From positions 1-30,151 of the forward strand of contig JAFZSA010000019.1 in the NCBI GenBank assembly GCA_017619585.1: 30,151 nt of DNA. Direction: 5' to 3'. Source of the stretch: Bacteroidaceae bacterium (lineage in GTDB: Bacteria > Bacteroidota > Bacteroidia > Bacteroidales > Bacteroidaceae). The notes under the pieces were generated by a model, which saw only the letters and a program-made list of their open reading frames with translations, did not search any database and was not told the DNA's origin. A program made the translations under genes and the position numbers. Below, piece after piece: positions 20,703 to 28,128 of this stretch. Position 1 is the first letter of the stretch. Every line of letters begins with the position of its first letter.

Positions 20703-21553
20703 TTAAAGAATATCTTGTTTTGAGCCGTACCAACGGAACAACACGCACAGGCTCGCCCTATGCTGTACTGAAGGTTGCCGACCTTGTAGAGACCATAAAC
20801 GTATCTATCTGGGACTTGCAGCCAACAGCTGAGCCCAAGGTAGGACAGTTGGTTAGCTTCTATAACATAAAGGACAATGCAGGAAAGAAATCTTGCTCGG
20901 TTACCGACATAAAACCCGGACAGATGCCACTGATGGACCATCCCCTCTACAATCTGCTGCCCCGCCCTATCCGTAGGGATGTATGGGACCAGACCATAGA
21001 AAAGCTGATAGGATTCTGCACCGACCAGAACCTCATCCCCATCATACGCGACTTTGCCGACAAGCTGTACAACCCCTACAGCAAGTACCCCGCTGCAACC
21101 AGCGTACATCACGCCTTCCCCGGTGGTCTGACCAATCATACCTACCAGATGCTGCACATGCTGGAGGGCCTGTACCCTTGCCTGCCCTACGAGATAAAGG
21201 TAGAACGCTGCATACTGGCTATCCTATTCCACGACTACGGGAAGGTCTATGAGTACAATACAGAGGGAGAGACACAGGAAGACATGTATCTGCTGGGACA
21301 TATATATATTGGTGCCCACAAACTGCAGAACGTATTGGAGCAACAGGGTGTTGACAGCGAAGAGATTAAGCGCATCATCCACGTTATCCTGGCCCACCAC
21401 GGGACACGTGAATTCGGAAGCCCCGTACTTCCCTGCACACAAGAGGCTATCATAGTGAACCTACTGGACAACCTAAGTGCCAAAACAGATGCTGCAGAGG
21501 GAACAGGAAATATGGAGAACTGCTCTCCACTGGGAACCCGCGTGGTTAAGTAG
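20699..21553 (+). CDS. YhaM-type 3'-5' exoribonuclease / HD-domain phosphohydrolase
   Basis: 284 residues. The N-terminal part (about 1-75) resembles an OB-fold nucleic-acid-binding domain; from about 130 on is an HD domain with H137-H138, NHTYQM (H147), FHDYGKV (H178-D179), GHIYIG and the AHHGTREFGSP metal ligands. This domain order and the FPGGLTNHT motif are those of YhaM, which trims RNA and single-stranded DNA ends in Gram-positive bacteria; homologues exist in Bacteroidetes. It is cytoplasmic and alone in its transcription unit. The 3' end overlaps the opposing LicD gene by eight bases. Confidence 0.85.
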   Translation: MIKEYLVLSRTNGTTRTGSPYAVLKVADLVETINVSIWDLQPTAEPKVGQLVSFYNIKDNAGKKSCSVTDIKPGQMPLMDHPLYNLLPRPIRRDVWDQTIEKLIGFCTDQNLIPIIRDFADKLYNPYSKYPAATSVHHAFPGGLTNHTYQMLHMLEGLYPCLPYEIKVERCILAILFHDYGKVYEYNTEGETQEDMYLLGHIYIGAHKLQNVLEQQGVDSEEIKRIIHVILAHHGTREFGSPVLPCTQEAIIVNLLDNLSAKTDAAEGTGNMENCSPLGTRVVK

Positions 21554-22406
21554 TCAGCCTGCGTTTAGCATCATCGAGTGTCAGTCTGCAGTTCATGTCG
21601 AAGAAATAATGGGGATGACTGACTCGCTTCTCTTCTGGCGGCAACTGCATGTAATCTCCATATAGGGTACTGAGATATGCATTCCAATCGCGTGGAATGA
21701 TGAGTGTGGTATTCTCAAAAGGTACTTCTATAACATCACGGAACCATTCCGACTGGAAAATACGACCTTCCCATTGTGTAACACAAACACACTTTGGTCC
21801 AGGGTCGTTATTTTTATACCCTTGTTCGAACTGGCGGAAGGCCTGCAGATATTTTTCGGGGCAACGACTACGCCACTTGCTCAACACCTGAACACCTAGA
21901 CGATGTACATCGGCCTTACAGAGCGATTGCAGCATATCAGAGAGATTGTAGTGGCTGACAGCATTCAGATACTTATCGAAGTAATAATGGCTGCGATACT
22001 GACGTGCGGTGATAGCCTCATCTGACTCATCGAATTCATCCAAAGGGAAGATATCTATGCTGATGCCAAAGAGGAAAGGAAGGTGTTTGAATTCCCAAAT
22101 GGTGCTACTGCAATCGGCAATCTTGGCAAAAGGCATGTAATAATGAGAGTTGAGAGTTGGACTTTGTATATCCCAATGCAGGAGTTCGTATCCGCTACCC
22201 TGAAACTCTGGAGCCAACTTCAGCAAACGCTCATAATCGGCACGAGGCATATAGAGGTCAATATCATCGTCCCAAGGAATGAACCCCTTATGGCGGATAG
22301 CGCCCAAAACAGTTCCGCCACAACCTATGTAGCGTAGGTTATGCTGCTGCAGGAAATTCTTTGTAAACTGAAAAACCTGCAACAGGCGAGTTTTTAATGC
22401 ATCCAT
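21546..22406 (-). CDS. LicD-family phosphotransferase
   Basis: 286 residues with the LicD nucleotidyltransferase-fold signature CGGTVLGAIRHKGFIPWDDD, the aspartates D46-D48 and D50 acting as likely metal ligands. LicD proteins move phosphocholine or another phospho-alcohol from a CDP carrier onto cell-surface glycans; related fukutin-type enzymes use CDP-ribitol. Four genes upstream in the same run is a TagD-type cytidylyltransferase, which could make the CDP donor, so the two probably form a donor-transferase pair. The start overlaps the stop of the preceding PP-loop gene (TGATG). The 3' end overlaps the convergent YhaM-like gene by eight bases. Confidence 0.9.
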   Translation of the reverse strand: MDALKTRLLQVFQFTKNFLQQHNLRYIGCGGTVLGAIRHKGFIPWDDDIDLYMPRADYERLLKLAPEFQGSGYELLHWDIQSPTLNSHYYMPFAKIADCSSTIWEFKHLPFLFGISIDIFPLDEFDESDEAITARQYRSHYYFDKYLNAVSHYNLSDMLQSLCKADVHRLGVQVLSKWRSRCPEKYLQAFRQFEQGYKNNDPGPKCVCVTQWEGRIFQSEWFRDVIEVPFENTTLIIPRDWNAYLSTLYGDYMQLPPEEKRVSHPHYFFDMNCRLTLDDAKRRLTT

Positions 22407-23449
22407 CAGTCAAGAAGATTAAGGAATTGCTCGGCACACCACAGTTGCCACTTCTGGTTTCCCGTAAGCGTCTCCATGGGAATATCCGTACGGAACTCAG
22501 GACGCATGGGGCCTTCCCAATTACGGAAGACAGCATCAACGGGGCGTGGCATAGGAATCTTAAAGGGAATCTCCAGGTCGGGATACTTGATGGCATACAG
22601 GCCGCGGACCAGATATTTGGGCTCTCCATTACGAACACGTGTCATATCCAAGGGGTCTGCCATCACCAGCTTAGCGTATGGGTCATAATAAGGCATCCAG
22701 GCAGCACCGAAAGCATTCATATAGGAGCTGCTACTCTCGATAGAGAACACTTCGTCCATAAACTTCAGAACGTCAATGCCATCCTTACCCTGACGGTATT
22801 TCTCGAAAAGCTCGGACTGACCGACGGGATTCTTCAGCACCAACTTAGGCTCCAGAAACGTGTAGCGTTTGGCAAAGGCATCGAAAGTCCATTCTGGCGA
22901 TATCAGCTTATCCATACCACCGAAGATAAGGTCGGCACTCTCGCCCACAATCACAAGCTGTACACCATCCTGTTTTGCGATTTCTGCAGCCTTGTAGATT
23001 TGCGGTTCGATAGAATGAACAGGAGCAAACTTGTAACGCATCACTATGGGGGTGTACTTCTTGTAATCATCCATCGTGATGTCAATCAGGTGGTGATGCA
23101 ACTGCAGCTTCTCACAGTATTTCTTAGCACGCTCAACATCTGCATCGAATTCGCCTGATACAGAATTGAACGTATATGCATGACTGCCCGGCCGAAGATA
23201 AGCAGCAAGGTTGGCACTGTCCATACCACCTGAGAGCAGGATGCCTATGTTATCGTACTTAGCATACAGCTCATCAAACTGTTTCTGAATTTCCCTGTCG
23301 ATATCCTCGGATGTCTTGACAGGAATACGGTTCTCTTCCTCTACGGGACGGAAGTTCTTATGCTGGAAACCCTCTGCAAAATCCACACCGTCCTTCCAGA
23401 TATATCGGAAAGCAATATAGGAACTGAGGCAAAAATCTTTATTAACCAT
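22406..23449 (-). CDS. glutaminase-less asparagine-synthetase-like PP-loop protein, copy 2
   Basis: 347 residues. The ATP-binding PP-loop SGGMDS (73-78) and the GESADLIFGGMD motif belong to the synthetase domain of the asparagine-synthase family. The N-terminal glutaminase domain is missing: only about 65 residues precede the PP-loop and there is no Cys2 nucleophile. The protein probably activates a carboxylate with ATP and joins it to an amine or other nucleophile, as the related beta-lactam synthetases do, but the substrate cannot be deduced. It is a tandem paralogue of the 23461-24501 product, sharing APVHSIEPQ, MPRPVDA-FxNWEGP and GNQKW. It lies between that gene (11-base gap) and licD (one-base overlap). 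Confidence 0.85.
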   Translation of the reverse strand: MVNKDFCLSSYIAFRYIWKDGVDFAEGFQHKNFRPVEEENRIPVKTSEDIDREIQKQFDELYAKYDNIGILLSGGMDSANLAAYLRPGSHAYTFNSVSGEFDADVERAKKYCEKLQLHHHLIDITMDDYKKYTPIVMRYKFAPVHSIEPQIYKAAEIAKQDGVQLVIVGESADLIFGGMDKLISPEWTFDAFAKRYTFLEPKLVLKNPVGQSELFEKYRQGKDGIDVLKFMDEVFSIESSSSYMNAFGAAWMPYYDPYAKLVMADPLDMTRVRNGEPKYLVRGLYAIKYPDLEIPFKIPMPRPVDAVFRNWEGPMRPEFRTDIPMETLTGNQKWQLWCAEQFLNLLD

Positions 23450-23460
23450 ATATCTTTTTC

Positions 23461-24501
23461 TTAGTCGTGATTATTCAGGAATCTCTCCAGACAGTAAAGC
23501 AACCATTTCTGGTTACCACTGTATTTTGTAATATCAATATCATCGCGGAACTCCTGGCGCTTCGGACCTTCCCAGTTGGCAAAGTATGCATCTACAGGAC
23601 GGGGCATAGGCTGCTTAATGGGTACTGTTGTCTCAGGATATTTCATTCGGAAGAGGTCACGAATGATGTATTTGGTATCACCGTTACGGATTCTACCCAA
23701 ATCCAAAGGCTTGACCATCTTCAGCAACTCATAGGGATCGATGAAGTCCATCTCGGCTGTCTCGAAAGCATTCTCATAAGAAGCATAGCTCTCGTCAGTC
23801 ACTACCTCATCGTAGAATCGCAGATAGTCGATACTGCTCTTGCCTAAGCGATAGCGCTGGAAGAGGTAATCCATATCGAAGGGTTCTTTCAGTACTTCGG
23901 CAGGATCAACATAGACAGAACGCCTGACATACTGGTCATAGCTCCAGTTTTGGGAAAGCAAACCGTCCATTCCGCCAAATACATAATCTGCGGCATCGCC
24001 AATCACCAGCATGGTAATGCCATCTGCCTTTGCCTGCATGGCGGCCGCATAAAGCTGAGGCTCGATAGAATGCACAGGAGCACCCTTATGCTCCATCACC
24101 TTATCTACGTTTTGCTCTACGGTATTCCAATCAATATCCACATAATGGAGGTTCAAGTGGTAATACTTGGCATAGTACTCTGCACGCTCCAACTCGTCGC
24201 TCTGATATTTTCCACCAAGAAACCTGAACGTATAGGCATCAGCGCCCTCAGGCATATAAGATGCCAGAATGGAACTATCCATACCGCCAGAAAGCAGCAT
24301 TCCCAATTTCTCATGCGATATCCTGCGGAAAACATTACGGAGTGCCACATCCACATCATGGGCATCAGAGACGAAGACCTTCCTTTCCAACGGGTGCTGA
24401 TGGTATACCTGATGGCGCAAACCATCAAAGAACTGCTTATCATCATCCTCAACATATCTCAGTGTGAGATATGAACTCATGCAATACCTCTTGTCAACCA
24501 T
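23461..24501 (-). CDS. glutaminase-less asparagine-synthetase-like PP-loop protein, copy 1
   Basis: 346 residues with PP-loop SGGMDS (71-76) and GDAADYVFGGMD, again without a glutaminase domain or Cys2. It has the same layout and length as the next gene downstream, and moderate overall similarity, so the pair arose by an old duplication and has diverged. Conserved N-terminal C-x-SSY and R-Y residues in both suggest that the short N-terminal region is functional. It might form a heterodimer with copy 2. It follows the cytidylyltransferase gene after six bases, so they are translated from one message. Any amide or amino-acid substituent on the surface polymer would be a reasonable, unproven product. 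Confidence 0.85.
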   Translation of the reverse strand: MVDKRYCMSSYLTLRYVEDDDKQFFDGLRHQVYHQHPLERKVFVSDAHDVDVALRNVFRRISHEKLGMLLSGGMDSSILASYMPEGADAYTFRFLGGKYQSDELERAEYYAKYYHLNLHYVDIDWNTVEQNVDKVMEHKGAPVHSIEPQLYAAAMQAKADGITMLVIGDAADYVFGGMDGLLSQNWSYDQYVRRSVYVDPAEVLKEPFDMDYLFQRYRLGKSSIDYLRFYDEVVTDESYASYENAFETAEMDFIDPYELLKMVKPLDLGRIRNGDTKYIIRDLFRMKYPETTVPIKQPMPRPVDAYFANWEGPKRQEFRDDIDITKYSGNQKWLLYCLERFLNNHD

Positions 24502-24507
24502 CGGGAC

Positions 24508-24972
24508 TTACTTGTTTAGATGTTCTTCCTCGGGAGCACCGATTTCTTTTCCGTCGGCCCACCCGCGAGCAGCCTTCAGGGCTTCGGTAATCTTGGTAGA
24601 AGAAATACCTTTTGTATAGGGGAAGTAGACAATCTTTATGCCTTCCTTATTGAATTCCTCCTCGTACTTCTTCCACTTTTCTGTTCCGTACCAGTCGTCA
24701 CCAACGAACAAAACTGTGGCGCCCAATTTCTTGCAGGCAGCAAGTTTGTCCATATCGTACTGAGGGACAACGGCATCAACGTACTTGATACTTCTGACTA
24801 TCTCGGCTCGGTCCGAGAAGGGAATCATGGCACGTTTACCCTTGTAGAGTACCAACTCGTCGACCGTAACGCCGACTACCAACTTATCGCACAAAGCCTT
24901 TGCATTTTTCAGCAAAGTGAGATGTCCAATGTGGAACAAATCAAAAACTCCAGCAGTATAACCTATTACCAT
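24508..24972 (-). CDS. TagD-type cytidylyltransferase
   Basis: 154 residues with GVFDLFHIGHLTLLKNAK (HIGH at 14-17) and the C-terminal ISSTKI motif of the glycerol-3-phosphate/phosphocholine cytidylyltransferase family. It forms a CDP-alcohol from CTP and a phospho-alcohol. The alcohol is not fixed by sequence; glycerol, ribitol, choline or ethanolamine are possible. The C-terminal tail (GWADGKEIGAPEEEHLNK) is an extension past the usual core. Genomic partners are two PP-loop proteins and a LicD transferase, which suggests that the CDP product feeds a surface decoration. A mixed repeat array fills the gap to the acyltransferase gene upstream. Confidence 0.9.
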   Translation of the reverse strand: MVIGYTAGVFDLFHIGHLTLLKNAKALCDKLVVGVTVDELVLYKGKRAMIPFSDRAEIVRSIKYVDAVVPQYDMDKLAACKKLGATVLFVGDDWYGTEKWKKYEEEFNKEGIKIVYFPYTKGISSTKITEALKAARGWADGKEIGAPEEEHLNK

Positions 24973-24982
24973 AACACTTTAT

Positions 24983-25033
24983 TTAATGCATAATTCACAA
25001 TTCATAATAGCCAACTCTTCATTCTTCACTCCC
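24983..25033 (-). repeat. mixed heptamer arrays between acyltransferase and cytidylyltransferase genes
   Basis: An ATTCATA/ATTCACA array (24983-25008) next to a TTCACTC/TTCATTC-type array (25013-25033). On the minus strand the acyltransferase TGA stop (25028-25026) lies in the first GTGAAGA-like unit. Confidence 0.82.
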
Positions 25034-26027
25034 TCCATCTTCCACTCAACCACGGAATCCTTTCTATGAGGGGAACCATCCAGGTGCACAGGCAGAAGAC
25101 GGCAGGAATAAGAATAAAGACCTCCTCGGGTTTGTTCCAGATGCTGCGTCCGAAGCTCAAATGCATGAACTTATAGAAGTATAGCATGGGATAATGCGAG
25201 ATGAAATAAACCATGCTGTGCTGTCCAATATAGCAGATAACAGGAACCCGCGGCAGATTGATGCTTGAGAAGAACCCCACCAGCCCGCAGATGGCCAAGA
25301 TCATATTCAGTATAGTAGGCAGAAAGCCACCCTTGAAGTCGTTGATAGACATAGTGTATTCTCCATGCCAAACAATATTCAGACCCAAGAAAGCAATTAT
25401 CATGACTACGGAAACGACAAGAATGGCAGAACAGGAGAAACGTTTTATAATACGATTCCACAACATTCCCAAATAGAAAAAGAAAATTCCCATAAAGACA
25501 TTGTTGGCATCCATCCACAATGGGTTTCCACATAAGAAAAGAAGGAAGGCAACAAGAGGGAAGAACACTACTATCCAGTGCAACCCCTTTACCTTCTCTA
25601 TAAAATGAACCACCAGATAAGTCACAAAGAAGGAAAACAGGAACCACGTGGGGCGGTTGCCATAGAAACTGCTTGTCAGCCAGATATGGTCCCACGAGAG
25701 GGGCTCAATAGGATTATGGTATCTGTTCAGCATAATGGGGAGGAATGCAAAATAGATAGCCATTCCAATGATGCCCGATGCCATGTAAGGGATAAACAGG
25801 CGCTTGGTTCTGTCTATGATGTACTGCCCCGTAGGAACGTTATTCACGCCCTTATTGAAGTATCCGGCCTTGAAGAAGAAAAAGGACATGAAGTAGAAGG
25901 TCCACTCCATCACATGCGTCCACCACTGAACCTCTCCCATTCCGCAGAAGTCCATGACGTGCAGGCTTATCATACGAATGATACAGAGTCCGCACAGAAA
26001 ATCGAACGTATGATTCCTATCCTTCAT
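25026..26027 (-). CDS. membrane acyltransferase, acyltransferase-3 family, paralogue 2
   Basis: 333 residues with about ten membrane segments, start MKDRNHTFDFLCGLCIIRMISLH (catalytic-type H23) and end PLIERIPWLSGRW. It aligns along its whole length with the 26017-27045 product and with the N-terminal domain of the fusion protein at 4480. It presumably O-acetylates a surface sugar at the inner membrane. Its ATG lies inside the last codons of the preceding acyltransferase (11-base overlap), so the pair is a tandem duplication under coupled translation. The last two codons and stop merge with a heptamer array. Confidence 0.88.
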   Translation of the reverse strand: MKDRNHTFDFLCGLCIIRMISLHVMDFCGMGEVQWWTHVMEWTFYFMSFFFFKAGYFNKGVNNVPTGQYIIDRTKRLFIPYMASGIIGMAIYFAFLPIMLNRYHNPIEPLSWDHIWLTSSFYGNRPTWFLFSFFVTYLVVHFIEKVKGLHWIVVFFPLVAFLLFLCGNPLWMDANNVFMGIFFFYLGMLWNRIIKRFSCSAILVVSVVMIIAFLGLNIVWHGEYTMSINDFKGGFLPTILNMILAICGLVGFFSSINLPRVPVICYIGQHSMVYFISHYPMLYFYKFMHLSFGRSIWNKPEEVFILIPAVFCLCTWMVPLIERIPWLSGRWRE

Positions 26028-27045
26028 TCGTAACCTTATTTACTGTTTTAGGCCATCTGCCACTTAACCACGGAACGCGCTCGATATACGGAACCAGCCA
26101 CGTGCAGATGCAGATTATCAGGATAAATACCAAAATAAAATCGTCCCAATGGTTTTTCATTCCTCTGCCCACAACACCATGCACCATACTGTAATAAAGT
26201 AGAATGGGATAATGCAGCACAAAGTAAACCATACTGTGCTCGCCTATATATGCAACGAAAGGCACGCGGAAAGGGGGCATTGTCAGCAAGAGGCCCGAAA
26301 TGCCGCAAAGAGCACAAGTGATATTAACAACGGCTCCCCAAGGACGATGTACCCAATGGTTCAGACTCATGTCATATTCCCCATGCCAATAATGGTTACC
26401 GAACAGAAAAACCAAAAGCACGACAAAAGACATAAACATAAAAGCCTGTTTTGGCACCTTATGCATCAGCCAATGCCAGCACTTACCTAGATAGAAGAAA
26501 TAAACTCCCATAAAGACATTGCCCAGACTCATCCACACCTTTATATTGTATTCCGCCATCAGCCAGCTGACGAGCGGGAAAAGCAGGGCAAGATACGGAA
26601 GGTAGGGAACCTTCTGCATGAAATGCACCAAGACATACATACAGAAAAACGAGAACAGGAACCATACAGGCGGATTGCCATAGAAATGACTCTGCATCCA
26701 GATGTGGCTCCACTCCATCTTGTCCCAATACACATGCAATGGCTCAGGAAAGAGGCAGAGAATGCCAAAATAGAACACACTTCCTATAGCACCCCATGCC
26801 AGATAGGGAATAATCAGACGCTTGAACTTGTCCTTCAGGAAGAAACGGGTGGGAGCGGAAATGCTCTTGTTGAAATAACCTGCCTTGAAGAAAAAGAAGC
26901 AGATGAAAAAGAAGGTCCACGCCATCAGCTTATCGAACCACATGGTGCACCCCCTGAACCCGCACATACTTACACAATGCAGCGTAATCATTCGCAGAAT
27001 ACAAAGTCCGCAAAGCAGGTCAAAAGCATGATTCCTTTCTTTCAT
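26017..27045 (-). CDS. membrane acyltransferase, acyltransferase-3 family, paralogue 1
   Basis: 342 residues, start MKERNHAFDLLCGLCILRMITLH (H23), with about ten membrane segments and the shared patterns FFFFKAGYFNK, YGNPPVWFLFSFF, CYIGEHSMVYF-like VAYIGEHSMVYFVLHYP and ERVPWLSGRW. It is the first gene of a six-gene minus-strand run down to 21546. A TAATTTTG box ends four bases before its ATG, so the message may be leaderless. Each acyltransferase in this window may act on a different hydroxyl or sugar. Confidence 0.88.
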   Translation of the reverse strand: MKERNHAFDLLCGLCILRMITLHCVSMCGFRGCTMWFDKLMAWTFFFICFFFFKAGYFNKSISAPTRFFLKDKFKRLIIPYLAWGAIGSVFYFGILCLFPEPLHVYWDKMEWSHIWMQSHFYGNPPVWFLFSFFCMYVLVHFMQKVPYLPYLALLFPLVSWLMAEYNIKVWMSLGNVFMGVYFFYLGKCWHWLMHKVPKQAFMFMSFVVLLVFLFGNHYWHGEYDMSLNHWVHRPWGAVVNITCALCGISGLLLTMPPFRVPFVAYIGEHSMVYFVLHYPILLYYSMVHGVVGRGMKNHWDDFILVFILIICICTWLVPYIERVPWLSGRWPKTVNKVTNEG

Positions 27046-27049
27046 GCTG

Positions 27050-27057
27050 CAAAATTA
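27050..27057 (-). promoter_or_regulatory. candidate -7 box for the acyltransferase-PP-loop-licD run
   Basis: TAATTTTG on the minus strand, exact TAnnTTTG, ending four bases before the ATG at 27045. No clear -33 box. It lies back to back with the box at 27100-27107. Confidence 0.5.
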
Positions 27058-27099
27058 CACAAAAAACGCATTATTGGCATAATTATGAATTAAAATAAT

Positions 27100-27107
27100 T
27101 ATTTTTG
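27100..27107 (+). promoter_or_regulatory. candidate -7 box for the glycosyltransferase run
   Basis: TATTTTTG, exact TAnnTTTG, ending four bases before the ATG at 27112. No clear -33 box is present at the usual distance; a TTG lies at 27074-27076. Confidence 0.45.
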
Positions 27108-27111
27108 CATC

Positions 27112-28128
27112 ATGAAAGAAGCACTTGTAGACGTTTCAGTACTGATTTTATTCTTCAACCGGCCTGAGCCGTTGGAGCAGGTTTTTGCACAAGTGCAGAA
27201 AGCACGCCCTGCAAGGCTCTTCCTTTACCAGGACGGTCCCCGATCAGAGAAAGACATGCCAGGCATCCTTGCATGCCGTGATGTAGTGAGTCAGATAGAC
27301 TGGGAGTGCGAGGTACACCAACTTTATCAGGAACGCAACTACGGATGCGACCCATCAGAGTTCATCTCACAGAAATGGGCTTTCAGCCATACTGACAAAT
27401 GTGTGGTATTGGAAGATGATGATGTGCCTGCCGTATCGTTTTTCAGCTTCTGCAAAGAGATGCTGGATCGCTACGAGAACGATGAGCGTATCACCATGGT
27501 CTCCGGCTTCAACGTGGAGGAACAGACTTCCGACATAATGGAAGATTATTTCTTTACCACCAACTTCAGTATATGGGGATGGGCTTCTTGGAGAAGAGTC
27601 GTTGATCAGTGGGATGAGCACTACACATGGATGGATGACCCGCAGACAGTAGCTCAGATAAGAACCGTGATAAAGGAACGGGGCTACCGTAATGATTTCA
27701 TACCGATGTGCACCCGTCACAGGACACAGGGAAAGGCTTTCTACGAGACCATCTTCTGGGCACACCTGCTGATGAGCAACGGACTCTGCATTGTCCCCCG
27801 CCGTAACATGATCAACAACCTGGGCGCCACACCGGGCAGTACCCACTTCGGGGGCTCGCTGGAAACGTTGCCCCATGGATACCGTCGCATCTTCACCATG
27901 AAGCGGTACGAATTAGGAGGTCCAGTTCAGCATCCCGCACACATCATGGAACATGTGGCATATAGGAAAAGAGCCTACAAGATTATGGGATGGATGAATC
28001 CCATGATAAAGATAGGACGTTCCTTTGAGGAGTTATTCCTGAATCTGAGGCACGGAAACTTCCGCTTCATCATGCAATCCCTAAACAAGCGCATCCTCAA
28101 ATGGATGGGAAAGAAGGCATACAAATGA
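27112..28128 (+). CDS. GT-A-fold glycosyltransferase
   Basis: 338 residues, soluble or peripheral. It opens VSVLILFFNRPEPLEQVFAQVQ, typical of GT-A glycosyltransferases, and has the metal and nucleotide motif VVLEDDDVPA (E101, D102-D104). The later stretch TTNFSIWGWASWRRVVDQWD is characteristic of a Bacteroidetes subgroup sometimes annotated as HlpA-like. It transfers one sugar in surface-glycan assembly; donor and acceptor are unknown. It is the first gene of a plus-strand run, divergent from the acyltransferase run, with only 66 bases between the two start codons. Its stop overlaps the next start (ATGA at 28125). Confidence 0.85.
   Translation: MKEALVDVSVLILFFNRPEPLEQVFAQVQKARPARLFLYQDGPRSEKDMPGILACRDVVSQIDWECEVHQLYQERNYGCDPSEFISQKWAFSHTDKCVVLEDDDVPAVSFFSFCKEMLDRYENDERITMVSGFNVEEQTSDIMEDYFFTTNFSIWGWASWRRVVDQWDEHYTWMDDPQTVAQIRTVIKERGYRNDFIPMCTRHRTQGKAFYETIFWAHLLMSNGLCIVPRRNMINNLGATPGSTHFGGSLETLPHGYRRIFTMKRYELGGPVQHPAHIMEHVAYRKRAYKIMGWMNPMIKIGRSFEELFLNLRHGNFRFIMQSLNKRILKWMGKKAYK

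Noticed and set aside
28101..28124. Upstream start of the GT4 gene
   Set aside because: It adds eight residues not seen in the family and overlaps the preceding gene by 28 bases; the ATGA overlap at 28125 fits better.
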